Origin: Methylococcus sp.
GTDB taxonomy: Bacteria > Pseudomonadota > Gammaproteobacteria > Methylococcales > Methylococcaceae
NCBI GenBank assembly: GCA_028688525.1
Contig: JAQTYA010000019.1
Location: forward strand, 1 to 40,696
Direction: 5' to 3'
DNA: 40,696 nt
A model generated the notes under the pieces. It did not search any database, had not been told where the DNA came from, and worked only from the letters and a program-made list of their open reading frames with translations. The position numbers were made by a program, and so were the translations under genes. This document shows, in pieces, positions 9,479 through 17,451 of the stretch. Each line of letters begins with the position of its first letter. Position 1 is the first letter of the stretch.

Positions 9479-9771
9479 CCGTGTAAAAAAAGCTGGCGGC
9501 GAAGGTCGCATCCGTGCGCAATCTCCCTTCAGGAACCACTTGACCGCCAGACTAAAATTGAGGTTATGCATTGCTTTTAATGCAAAACGGATGCCAATAA
9601 AATAACACGTTGAAACTACATGCTTTATTAAGCAGCGGCATTCCATTCCACGGTCCCAGCAGGGCAAAACTCGTAGTGTGGGAGGCTTTTCACGCAGGCC
9701 GCCGCCGCCATTCCATGCCGGCGGCAAGTTATGCCATCATCCCTTTCAAAATTTAACCCGCCGGTGAAACC
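9479..9771. other. Intergenic region after uvrD (293 bases)
   Basis: No credible gene on either strand. A 7-base inverted repeat, CTGGCGG at 9493-9499 and CCGCCAG at 9544-9550, is too far apart to act as a simple terminator. The stretch around 9555-9640 is AT-richer than its surroundings and probably holds the promoter for the gene at 9772, but I see no confident -35/-10 pair. Confidence 0.5.
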
Positions 9772-10089
9772 ATGTCCGATTCGACAGCCTCCGTCCCCCG
9801 ATACTTTCTAACCTACAGCGGCGTCAGCTTGCCGCTGAACTTGATGAACGAGCTGGAACCGGAACAGATCGGGCACCGGAACACCTATTTTCTGGGCCAT
9901 TTCGATGCAAGCCAGCGCCTCGTTGGCTTGCAGAAGATGGTTTACGGCGAAGTCGAGATGGAACACCGCTATGCCTATCACGACAACGGAAACCTCAAGC
10001 GCGCGGAAATCACCGACTCTGAAGGCGAGTTGAATGTTCTCGACTTCGACGAGCACGGTATACGGCTCGAATCCGCCGATGCAGGTTAA
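9772..10089 (+). CDS. Conserved hypothetical protein (possibly DUF6156-like)
   Basis: A 105-residue soluble, acidic protein without signal peptide or membrane helix. It contains LPLNLMNELEP, RNTYFLGHFDA and HRYAYHDNGNLKRAEI, which look like short beta-hairpin repeats (a YHDNG turn reminiscent of MORN or antitoxin-type repeats). I recall a similar pattern in proteins labelled DUF6156, but with low certainty. The ATG at 9772 fits codon use. It ends 2 bases before the stop of the convergent spermidine-synthase-like gene. No function can be assigned. Confidence 0.7.
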   Translation: MSDSTASVPRYFLTYSGVSLPLNLMNELEPEQIGHRNTYFLGHFDASQRLVGLQKMVYGEVEMEHRYAYHDNGNLKRAEITDSEGELNVLDFDEHGIRLESADAG

Positions 10090-10091
10090 AC

Positions 10092-10964
10092 TCAGCCGAA
10101 CAGCGCCCGGTTCGACTGCTGCAAAGCCCGCAGGAATTGCGGAAATTCGATCCCGAATTCGGCGTGGAGGCGCCGCGCTCGCCGTTCCATTTCCCGCGAA
10201 TCCGCTCCATTCGGCTCCGCTGCCAACGCGAACGCAATCAGGTTCCCCCGCCCAGGCACGGACAGCCTGAACGCAGGCCCTTCGAAAGCCATTTTCAGCA
10301 GATCGAAGACCTCGCGGCAAACCGCGGTTTGCGAACCCCACAGGTTGGTGCCGAACATCCCATCGGCACCTAGCAAACCGGCGCAGCCCCGGTAAAACGA
10401 ATCCTCCGTGACCAGGGGCGCCATGCCCTGCCCGTCGAATAGATCGGCGAGGATGAGATCGTAGGTCAAGCCTGTTTCCGTTCGCGCCCGGCCTACGAAC
10501 TCCGCCGCATCGCCCACCGTGATGGACAGTCTCGGGTCCTCCGGTAGGCCGAAAAACCGGTGCGCGGCCTCGACGACGATCTCGCGCTGCTCCACCACGT
10601 CGATCCGACTACCCGGCAAATGCCAGAACAAGGCCTTGGCCAGAGAGCCGCCGCCGAGCCCCAAGAGAAGAACAGCGCCGGGCTCGGGGTGGAACAGCAA
10701 AGCGCTCAGCATCGCCCGGACGTAAGGCAACTCCACATTGTCTGGCTCCCGCAGACACATCGAACTTTGCCGCGCCGCCGTACCGAAGTGCAGAGTCCTC
10801 ACACCGAAGTCTTCGACGACCTCGATGGAGCCGAAACGATCTCGGGCAAAATGGACTAGAGTTCCGCCGAATTTGGTCGGCGCCGGTTTTTGTTTCAGCA
10901 AGGTCAGGGGCCCTGAACGGCTGGTTGCCGCGTCATATTCCACAATCGCTGAGGCGATTGCCAC
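10092..10964 (-). CDS. Spermidine synthase-fold protein (SpeE-like)
   Basis: A 290-residue protein with a Rossmann methyltransferase/aminopropyltransferase fold. Seen: a beta-rich N-terminus with GSIEVVED, an SSMCLREP segment, the nucleotide loop LLLGLGGGSLAK, VVEQREIVVEAA, and the acidic LADLFDGQG loop. Canonical spermidine synthases carry GGGDG in the first loop and a catalytic aspartate followed by a conserved tyrosine. Here the loop reads GLGGGS, so true polyamine synthesis is doubtful. No speD-like gene is adjacent, and it is monocistronic. I am sure of the fold family, not of the substrate. Confidence 0.8.
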   Translation of the reverse strand: MAIASAIVEYDAATSRSGPLTLLKQKPAPTKFGGTLVHFARDRFGSIEVVEDFGVRTLHFGTAARQSSMCLREPDNVELPYVRAMLSALLFHPEPGAVLLLGLGGGSLAKALFWHLPGSRIDVVEQREIVVEAAHRFFGLPEDPRLSITVGDAAEFVGRARTETGLTYDLILADLFDGQGMAPLVTEDSFYRGCAGLLGADGMFGTNLWGSQTAVCREVFDLLKMAFEGPAFRLSVPGRGNLIAFALAAEPNGADSREMERRARRLHAEFGIEFPQFLRALQQSNRALFG

Positions 10965-11244
10965 ATCTCGAAGCCGCTCGAATTCCGTATTCGCGGCCTA
11001 TCCGGCGGAATACGGAACAGCAAAACCGGGCACAGTTCTTGCCTAACATTAACCCCGAAACCTTTGCCTTTTTTTGGTAAACCAGGGACCGACACTTTCT
11101 TCCTCGCGAAGAACCGCACACCTCTCCCAAGTCTTGCACTCACGTCTTCTCAATCGACTACTCGTCCCTGGTCGATTTTTCCCCCACGGGGAAGCTTAGG
11201 CACCGGCGGTATAATCCGGACATCCGGTTTTCCCTTCCCCCGCC
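10965..11244. other. Intergenic region before the lipase gene (280 bases)
   Basis: A divergent promoter region between the SpeE-like gene (minus) and the lipase gene (plus). No open frame with credible coding character. It holds a perfect -10 hexamer for the plus strand (see the separate entry). Confidence 0.5.
11210..11215 (+). promoter_or_regulatory. Candidate -10 element for the lipase gene
   Basis: A perfect TATAAT lies 29 bases before the ATG of the alpha/beta hydrolase gene. I see no good -35 hexamer at 16-18 bases, so the promoter is either activator-dependent or the match is chance. Confidence 0.35.
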
Positions 11245-12252
11245 ATGGCACATTATCGCAGCCCTCTGCTTCGGCACGGCGCCGCTTACCTTTCGTTCCT
11301 TCTGCTTATAGGCTGCGCCCCTCTACTCAACCGTCCCGGCCCCGCATCCGGGGCACCGCAACTGCATGCCGCCCACTTCGTGGCAGCCGATGGGGCGGTA
11401 CTGCCGGTGCGGCAATGGCTGCCCCGAAACGCACTGCCTAAGGCGATAGTCGTCGCGCTTCACGGTTTCAATGACTACAGCCATGCCTTCAAACCTCTAG
11501 GCGGCTATCTGCAAACCCACGGGATCGGCTGTTACGCCTACGATCAGCGCGGCTTCGGCCTGGCGCCGGGGCACGGACTCTGGGCCGGTGTCGAGGCATA
11601 TGCCCGCGATCTCGAAGCCGTCACCGCTCAGGTTCGAGTGCGGCATCCGGGCGTGCCGGTTTACCTGCTTGGCGAAAGCATGGGCGGCGCCGTGGCCATT
11701 GTCGCCATGACCTCAGCCTCTCCTCCGCGAGCCGACGGGCTGATCTTATCGGCGCCGGCAGTGTGGTCGCGGGAGACCATGCCCTGGTACCAACGGCATC
11801 TCCTAGCTTTGAGCTCGCACACGGTCCCCTGGCTCCGGCTCACCGGCGAGGGCCTGGGCGTGATGGCATCGGACAATATCGAGATGCTCCGGGGACTGGG
11901 GCGCGACCCCAATGTCATCAAAGCCACCCGTGTGGATGCGATTCACGGACTGGCCGACCTGATGGACGCCGCTCAGGAGAGGGTCGCAGCGTTACGGGTA
12001 CCGACCCTGGTGCTTTATGGAGAACGGGACGAAATCATCCCGCGGGCTCCGGTCATGGCCCTGCTGGGCAAGCTTCCGCCCGGCACGCGCTTCGCCTACT
12101 ATCGGCAAGGCTACCATTTGCTGCTGCGGGATCTGCAAGCCGAGATGCCCTGGCGCGATATCGCCGCCTGGGTCACGGCCCCGGCAGGGCCGCTGCCTTC
12201 CGGCGCCGAGCGCCAAGCCGCCGAAGGTGTCTCCGCTACGGACGGCACCTGA
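11245..12252 (+). CDS. Alpha/beta-hydrolase lipoprotein, monoacylglycerol lipase-like
   Basis: A 335-residue serine hydrolase. Seen: an N-terminal lipoprotein signal with LLIGC (lipidated cysteine about residue 28), the HGFNDYS oxyanion segment, YDQRGFG, the nucleophile elbow GESMGG (S145), the acid-residue strand LYGERDEIIP and a histidine in GYHLLLRD. This order matches the Hydrolase_4/monoglyceride lipase (PldB-like) group. The lipobox implies membrane attachment in the periplasm, so lysophospholipids or monoacylglycerols are reasonable but unproven substrates. It converges on tex with 9 bases between stops. Confidence 0.85.
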   Translation: MAHYRSPLLRHGAAYLSFLLLIGCAPLLNRPGPASGAPQLHAAHFVAADGAVLPVRQWLPRNALPKAIVVALHGFNDYSHAFKPLGGYLQTHGIGCYAYDQRGFGLAPGHGLWAGVEAYARDLEAVTAQVRVRHPGVPVYLLGESMGGAVAIVAMTSASPPRADGLILSAPAVWSRETMPWYQRHLLALSSHTVPWLRLTGEGLGVMASDNIEMLRGLGRDPNVIKATRVDAIHGLADLMDAAQERVAALRVPTLVLYGERDEIIPRAPVMALLGKLPPGTRFAYYRQGYHLLLRDLQAEMPWRDIAAWVTAPAGPLPSGAERQAAEGVSATDGT

Positions 12253-12261
12253 TACACGGGC

Positions 12262-14565
12262 TCAACGCCCCCGCTTCAAAGCCTGGGCCAACGCCTCCGC
12301 CATCGCGCCTTGCGGAGCCGGCTGCGGCGCAGGCTTGCGCGGCCTTCCGGCCGGCTCGCGCGCCTCCCTGCGTTGTTGAGGCGCCTCGCCCTTCGCCGCC
12401 GGAGCCGCATCGCTACGCATGGACAAGGCAATCCGCTTGCGCGGGATGTCCACCTCCACCACCTTCACCTTGACCACGTCCCCGGCTTTGACCACCTCGC
12501 GCGGGTCGCGGACGAACTTATCCGCCAGATGGGAGATGTGAACCAGGCCGTCCTGATGCACACCGATGTCGACGAAGGCGCCGAAATTAGTGACATTGGT
12601 CACTACGCCCTCCAGCCGCATGCCAGGCTCAAGATCCTTGAGCTCGGTCACGCCCTCCTTAAAGCGGGCGGTCTTGAACTCCGGACGGGGATCGCGGCCG
12701 GGTTTCTCCAATTCGCGGAAGATATCGCTGACCGTGGGCAAGCCGAAACGCTCATCGGTGAACTGCTCGGCGTTCACGCTGCGCAGAAAGGCCGCGTTGC
12801 CGATCAGCTCGCGGATGTCCTTACCCGTGGACCGGATGATCTTCTCAACCACCGGGTAAGCTTCGGGATGCACGGATGAGGCATCCAGCGGATTCTCGCC
12901 GCCGGCGATGCGCAGAAAACCGGCGGCCTGCTCGAAAGCCTTGGGGCCGAGCCGCGACACTTTCTTAAGATATTCGCGGCTGGGGAACGGGCCATGCTGA
13001 TTGCGGTATTCGACGATGTTCTGACCCAAACTCAGCGACAGACCCGAGACGTAGCGCAGCAGCGACACCGAAGCCGTATTGACGTCCACGCCCACGGCAT
13101 TCACGCAGTCCTCGACCACCGCGTCGAGGCTGCGTCCTAGCTTGCTCTGGTTCACATCGTGCTGGTACTGGCCGACGCCGATTGACTTAGGGTCGATCTT
13201 GACCAGTTCCGCGAGCGGGTCTTGCAGACGGCGGGCGATCGACACCGCGCCGCGCAGCGACACGTCCAGTTCGGGAAACTCCCGCGCCGCCAGCTCCGAA
13301 GCCGAATACACCGAAGCCCCCGCCTCCGACACCACAATCCGGGTGATCGGCAACTCTGGATGCCGCCGCATCAGATCCGCTACCAACTGGTCCGTCTCGC
13401 GCGAAGCCGTACCGTTGCCGATGCTCACCAGGCTGACGCCGTGACGGGCGATCAGCGCCGCCAGCGTGGCGATGGACTGATCCCACTGGTTCTTAGGCAC
13501 ATGGGGATAGATCGTATCGGTCGCCACCAGTTTACCGGTACCGTCGACGACGGCGACCTTGACACCGGTGCGCAGCCCCGGATCCAGCCCCATCGTGGCG
13601 CGCTGGCCGGCCGGCGCAGCCAACAGCAAATCCTTCAGATTGCTGGCGAAGACGCGGATCGCCTCGGCTTCGGCCGCCTCGCGCAGCCGCTGTATCAGGT
13701 CGAGCTCGATCCGGGTCAGCAGCTTGACCTTCCAGGCATAGCGCACCGACTCCGCCAGCCAAGCGTCGGCCGGACGGCCGCGGTCGGCGACACCGAACAC
13801 GCTCGCAATGCGATGCTCAGCGTAACGGTGCCCGGACTCTTCGTCCTTGGCCACTTTGAGACTTAAGGCCAGGATGTCCTCGTTACGCCCCCGGAACAGC
13901 GCCAGAGCCCGGTGTGACGGAATTTTGGCGAGCGCCTCTTCATATTCGAAATAGTCCTTGAACTTGGCGCCCTCCTGCTCCTTTCCCGACGCCAGAGACG
14001 AGATCAGAATGCCGTCACCCCAGACCTTTTCGCGCAGCTCTCCCGCCAGCGCTGCATCCTCGGCGAAGCGCTCCATCAGAATCTGCCGAGCGCCGTCTAG
14101 GGCCGCCGCCGCATCGGCGACACCTTTATCCGCGTCGACATAGCCAGCCGCCACAGCCGGCGGATCAAGGCCGGGATCGGCCAGCAGCGCATCAGCCAGA
14201 GGCTCCAGGCCGGCTTCGCGGGCGATCTGCGCCTTAGTGCGCCGCTTTGGCTTATAAGGAAGATACAGGTCTTCCAGTACGGTCTTGGTATCAGCCTCGC
14301 GAATGGCTTGCTCCAACTCCGGCGTCAGCTTGCCCTGTTCGCCGATGCTGGCCAAGATAGCCGCCCGCCGGTCGTTCAGCTCCCGCAGGTAGACTAGCCG
14401 GACTTCCAGGGTGCGTAACTGGGTGTCGTCCAACCCCTCCGTCGCCTCCTTGCGGTAGCGCGCGATGAAAGGCACCGTGGCGCCATCGTCCAGCAAAGAA
14501 GCAGCCGCCTGCACTTGGCGAACATGGACGCCGAGTTCCTCGGCGATACGAGCGATCACATCCAT
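12262..14565 (-). CDS. tex: Transcription accessory protein Tex
   Basis: A 767-residue nucleic-acid-binding protein acting on RNA and transcription complexes. Seen: N-terminal helical Tex domain ([17 protein letters not shown]), a YqgF/RNase H-like domain ([16 protein letters not shown]), a helix-hairpin-helix region ([28 protein letters not shown]), and a C-terminal S1 domain ([16 protein letters not shown]), ending in a basic Pro/Arg/Lys tail. The frame extends to 14667, but AAGGA 9 bases before the ATG at 14565 and homology of [11 protein letters not shown] support this start. Length agrees with E. coli YhgF (773). It diverges from hpf. Confidence 0.95.
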   Translation of the reverse strand: MDVIARIAEELGVHVRQVQAAASLLDDGATVPFIARYRKEATEGLDDTQLRTLEVRLVYLRELNDRRAAILASIGEQGKLTPELEQAIREADTKTVLEDLYLPYKPKRRTKAQIAREAGLEPLADALLADPGLDPPAVAAGYVDADKGVADAAAALDGARQILMERFAEDAALAGELREKVWGDGILISSLASGKEQEGAKFKDYFEYEEALAKIPSHRALALFRGRNEDILALSLKVAKDEESGHRYAEHRIASVFGVADRGRPADAWLAESVRYAWKVKLLTRIELDLIQRLREAAEAEAIRVFASNLKDLLLAAPAGQRATMGLDPGLRTGVKVAVVDGTGKLVATDTIYPHVPKNQWDQSIATLAALIARHGVSLVSIGNGTASRETDQLVADLMRRHPELPITRIVVSEAGASVYSASELAAREFPELDVSLRGAVSIARRLQDPLAELVKIDPKSIGVGQYQHDVNQSKLGRSLDAVVEDCVNAVGVDVNTASVSLLRYVSGLSLSLGQNIVEYRNQHGPFPSREYLKKVSRLGPKAFEQAAGFLRIAGGENPLDASSVHPEAYPVVEKIIRSTGKDIRELIGNAAFLRSVNAEQFTDERFGLPTVSDIFRELEKPGRDPRPEFKTARFKEGVTELKDLEPGMRLEGVVTNVTNFGAFVDIGVHQDGLVHISHLADKFVRDPREVVKAGDVVKVKVVEVDIPRKRIALSMRSDAAPAAKGEAPQQRREAREPAGRPRKPAPQPAPQGAMAEALAQALKRGR

Positions 14566-14660
14566 CGTCTTCGGTCCTTGGGTACCAGAAGTGAAAACGT
14601 GGGATTCTATCAGCGTCGAGGGACCGCACTCACCCACCGCCCCAGGAACATACCGCCAGT

Positions 14661-14689
14661 TCGACACCGAGCCGAAGCAGTGTAATAAT
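14661..14689 (+). promoter_or_regulatory. Candidate sigma-70 promoter for hpf
   Basis: TCGACA at 14661-14666 and AATAAT at 14684-14689, each matching consensus at 5 of 6 positions, are separated by exactly 17 bases. The element lies in the divergent tex-hpf gap and points at hpf, giving a leader of about 135 nucleotides. Confidence 0.5.
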
Positions 14690-14727
14690 GATTAATTAGG
14701 CTGCGGCTCGTTCTGCGCCTCGCGACC

Positions 14728-14794
14728 GGGAAGACATGAGCCGGTTTCATACGAACGCGGAAAACGAAAGGGTTCCGGCTCGGCACGTCTTCCC
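14728..14794 (+). promoter_or_regulatory. Long hairpin in the hpf leader
   Basis: The left arm at 14728-14744 (GGGAAGACATGAGCCGG) pairs with the right arm at 14775-14794 (CCGGCTCGGCACGTCTTCCC): 8 pairs, a single mismatch, 2 pairs, a 3-base bulge, then 6 pairs, closing a 30-base loop. It lies between the candidate promoter and the hpf start and is not followed by a T-run, so it looks like a leader structure rather than a terminator. Confidence 0.45.
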
Positions 14795-14829
14795 TGATCA
14801 CTCTCATCTAAAAGTTATCGGGATCGATT

Positions 14830-15189
14830 ATGCAAGTACCTCTGGAGATTACGTTTCGCGGCATTCCACACTCCGACGCAGTGGAAACCAAGATTCGCGA
14901 AAAAACCGGCAAACTGGAGCAGTTCTGCGACCATATCATCAGCTGCCGGGTCGCTGTGGAAGCCGAGCACCATCACCAGCACCAAGGCAATCTCTACCAT
15001 GTGCGCATCGACCTTGCCGTTCCCAACAAACATCTCGTGGTGAGCCGAGAACATCACGACAAACAGGCCCATGAAGATGTCTATGTCGCACTGAGGGACG
15101 CCTTCGACGCTGTCAAACGCCAGCTCGAAGAGTACGTGCGCATACACCGCGGCGAAGTGAAAAATCACCAGGCCCCCCAGGCGATCTAA
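14830..15189 (+). CDS. hpf: Short-form ribosome hibernation factor (HPF/RaiA family)
   Basis: A 119-residue S30AE-family protein that binds the 30S decoding region and silences or stabilises ribosomes under stress. Seen: LEITFRGIPHSDAVETKIREK at the start, a beta-alpha-beta-beta-beta-alpha fold by pattern, and a C-terminal helix DVYVALRDAFDAVKRQLEEY. There is no long-HPF C-terminal domain. Unusual is a histidine-rich turn (EHHHQHQ, about 42-48) where homologues are more mixed. Shine-Dalgarno is weak. It is not beside rpoN, the classic context for hpf, so RaiA/YfiA naming is equally possible. Confidence 0.85.
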   Translation: MQVPLEITFRGIPHSDAVETKIREKTGKLEQFCDHIISCRVAVEAEHHHQHQGNLYHVRIDLAVPNKHLVVSREHHDKQAHEDVYVALRDAFDAVKRQLEEYVRIHRGEVKNHQAPQAI

Positions 15190-15324
15190 TGCCGCCGGAC
15201 CCGCGTCCTCGCGGCCGGGTCCCCCTCTACCGCCTCCTTCACCGCAGACGCACCCGCAACTGTCATACGAGTCGTTTACCCTGCTGGGCTTGACGACGAT
15301 CAGACTTGTTTAGGGGAGCTTCGC

Positions 15325-16461
15325 ATGAGGGACAGATTCGACTCTGCCGACGAATTCGGCCCCGCCCGAATCATTCATATCTGGGAACCTTCGATCCAGC
15401 TGAAGGCTACCCTCATCATCGACAACAATGCGCTGGGGCCGGCGATAGGCGGCCTGCGTATCGTCCCTGCGGCGGCGACCGGCGAATGTTGCCGCCTCGC
15501 CCGAACCATGAGCCTAAAAAGTGCCGCGGCGGACCTTCCTCATGGCGGAGGCGCCGCGGCGATTTTCGCTGCACCCCGGAATCTGTCGCTTCTCCGCAAA
15601 CAGCAGTTGGTGCGGGCCCTGGCGGTCGCACTGAGAGACGAAAGCCGGTTCATCTTCGTACCTGATATGGGTACGGACGAAATATCGATGGCCTGGATCC
15701 GGAACGAAAACGCACGGGCCGCCGGCTTGCCGCGCGAACTCGGAGGCATCGCATTGAACCGGATCGGCGCATCCGGCTGGGGCCTGTACCACGCCACCGA
15801 CGTCGCTTTGCGCTATTGCGACTTCAAACTCGAGGATGCCAGGGTCGTGGTGCACGGATTTGGTGCGGTCGGTCAAAGCACCGCGCGCCACCTCGCGGAA
15901 AATGGCGCGATCGTGGTAGGTATCTCCGACAGCCGGGGCGGGCTCTACAATCCGCGCGGCTTGAACGTCGGCGACCTGATCGAACTCAAGAAGAACGGTG
16001 GGAGCGTCGCGGAGTCGACCGAAGGCGAACGGCTTGAACCCGGAGCCGTTATCGATTTGCCGTGCGACATCTGGATTCCAGCCTCCGGCGTCGACGTGCT
16101 TGGCCAGGACAATGTCGCGCGGCTCAAAGCCCGGCTGGTAGTCGAAGGCGCGGACGCCCCGCTCACTGCCTCGGCAGAGCGCTACCTGCACGAAAAAGGG
16201 GTGATCTGCGTTCCCGACTTTATCGCCAACGCCGGCGGCCTAATCGGGGCCGCCATGGAACACCGAGGCGCCAACAAGACCGCGGTGCTCGCCGCCATCA
16301 AGGAAAAAATCAGGCGCAACACCGAAAAAGTTCTGGACTCTGTAGAAAATGACGGGGAGTTGCCGCGCCAAGCGGCATTGAAACTGGCCAGCAAGCCGAT
16401 CGTGAAAGCCATGAAGTATCGCCGCTGGAACGAGTATTCCGAGGCTACGGGGTCTGTCTGA
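15325..16461 (+). CDS. Glu/Leu/Phe/Val dehydrogenase-family protein lacking the catalytic lysine
   Basis: A 378-residue two-domain amino-acid dehydrogenase homologue. Seen: an N-terminal ELFV dimerisation/substrate domain (about 20-145) with GPAIGGLR, the first substrate lysine K65 in MSLK, and PDMGT, then a Rossmann domain with GFGAVGQSTARHLAENG (about 175-191) and NAGGLIGAAME near the C-terminus. The second, catalytic lysine, 12 residues after the first in the GGGK motif of Leu and Glu dehydrogenases, is here alanine (A77, codon 15553-15555, read as GGGAAA). Oxidative deamination is therefore doubtful. A GGGGAG lies 6 bases before the ATG. It follows hpf by 135 bases. It may be a regulator, a binding protein or an enzyme with altered chemistry. 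Confidence 0.88.
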   Translation: MRDRFDSADEFGPARIIHIWEPSIQLKATLIIDNNALGPAIGGLRIVPAAATGECCRLARTMSLKSAAADLPHGGGAAAIFAAPRNLSLLRKQQLVRALAVALRDESRFIFVPDMGTDEISMAWIRNENARAAGLPRELGGIALNRIGASGWGLYHATDVALRYCDFKLEDARVVVHGFGAVGQSTARHLAENGAIVVGISDSRGGLYNPRGLNVGDLIELKKNGGSVAESTEGERLEPGAVIDLPCDIWIPASGVDVLGQDNVARLKARLVVEGADAPLTASAERYLHEKGVICVPDFIANAGGLIGAAMEHRGANKTAVLAAIKEKIRRNTEKVLDSVENDGELPRQAALKLASKPIVKAMKYRRWNEYSEATGSV

Positions 16462-16491
16462 AACGCCCGCGCCGCCTGTCCTGCGCGTTTT
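16461..16491 (+). terminator. Weak candidate terminator after the dehydrogenase-like gene
   Basis: CGCGC at 16468-16472 can pair with GCGCG at 16483-16487, followed by four T. The stem is only 5 pairs with a 10-base loop, so this is tentative. Confidence 0.25.
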
Positions 16492-16637
16492 CCCACAGTG
16501 TACACTCCGTTCCTGGTTATGCTATAAAACCCGGCAGTCCGTGGCACCCTTCGGAAGTCTATCACACGGATGTTACGCTGTTCTGACGAGCATATTTTCA
16601 ACCCCTGTTCTTCTAGACGGAAAGTGGTCACACCAAC

Positions 16638-17276
16638 ATGGCGATGCAGAATTCCAAGAACGCGCTCCATCTCGTAAAAGCCGGAGCCCTGGCCATAGCC
16701 TGCGCCGTCGCGGGCTGCGGCGATAACGGCGGCTCGATACCAGCCGCCTCAAGCTCGGAAGCCCGAATCAGCGGCAACGTAAGCGATCAAACCGGGCCTA
16801 TTAACGAGGGCCGCTTGCAAGTCACCGATAAGAGCGGATCGGTCATCACCTCTTTCGATCTGCAAGACAGCAATCATTTCGAACTGGTCATCCCTTCCGG
16901 CACGGCTTATCCCATCGTTATCACCGTCACACCCTCGTCGCCCAATGCCGCTTCGACGGCTCCAGTTAAAGCCGTGGTCACCAGCGACATCGCCGATCGG
17001 CAAGACGTGACCGCCGTCACTACCATCGTGGTCGATTCCGCACTCGCACTCGGAGGACTGACCGCGGAAAACATTGCCAAAGCTTCCGGAGGCGCCATCG
17101 GCTTGCGCCAGAGTGCGGGGGTCAGCGCGGGTGCCGGCGGCGGCGGTGCCGGACCTGGCCAGAGCGGCGGCGGCACCGGTCGAGGCGGCCATGCCGGGCA
17201 TGTCATGAGCGAAGGCGGCCACGCCTCGTCTTCATCAGCCACGCCGCCCCCGCACGCGGAACCGATACAACCCTGA
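16638..17276 (+). CDS. Gly/His-rich lipoprotein, function unknown
   Basis: A 212-residue secreted protein. Seen: a lipoprotein signal ending AVAGC (C27), an Ig-like or carboxypeptidase-regulatory-like beta domain (about 40-130, with ISGNVSDQTGPINEGRLQV), then a low-complexity tail (about 155-212) rich in Gly, Ser, Pro and His (GAGGGGAGPG, GHAGHV, GGHASS, PPHAEP). The beta domain resembles surface-exposed carboxypeptidase-regulatory folds; the tail could bind metal or associate with the wall. A -10-like TATAAA lies at 16523-16528. A strong terminator follows. The next gene encodes a PepSY membrane protein, so a shared role in metal handling is possible but unproven. Confidence 0.75.
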   Translation: MAMQNSKNALHLVKAGALAIACAVAGCGDNGGSIPAASSSEARISGNVSDQTGPINEGRLQVTDKSGSVITSFDLQDSNHFELVIPSGTAYPIVITVTPSSPNAASTAPVKAVVTSDIADRQDVTAVTTIVVDSALALGGLTAENIAKASGGAIGLRQSAGVSAGAGGGGAGPGQSGGGTGRGGHAGHVMSEGGHASSSSATPPPHAEPIQP

Positions 17277-17296
17277 GTATTCCTCCCTGCGAGGCC

Positions 17297-17333
17297 AAGC
17301 CGTCGAACCGGCCTTCCCGGTTCGGCGGCTTTT
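17297..17333 (+). terminator. Intrinsic terminator after the Gly/His-rich lipoprotein gene
   Basis: A 15-base stem with a single mismatch: AAGCCGTCGAACCGG at 17297-17311 and CCGGTTCGGCGGCTT at 17317-17331, with a 5-base loop and TTTT at 17330-17333. It lies 20 bases after the stop codon and separates this gene from the PepSY gene. Confidence 0.85.
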
Positions 17334-17451
17334 CGTTTCCGCACTCCCTAGCCTTTGTCCCTTTCTTTTCCACCCGACATCGACGCTGTGATGCATCCGA
17401 AGCCGGCTCTACCAGCTCCAGGCGCCGCTATCCGGCCAGGGTGGTGACGAG

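Noticed and set aside
9493..9550. Inverted CTGGCGG/CCGCCAG pair after uvrD
   Set aside because: The arms are 44 bases apart and no T-run follows, so it is not supported as a terminator or binding site.
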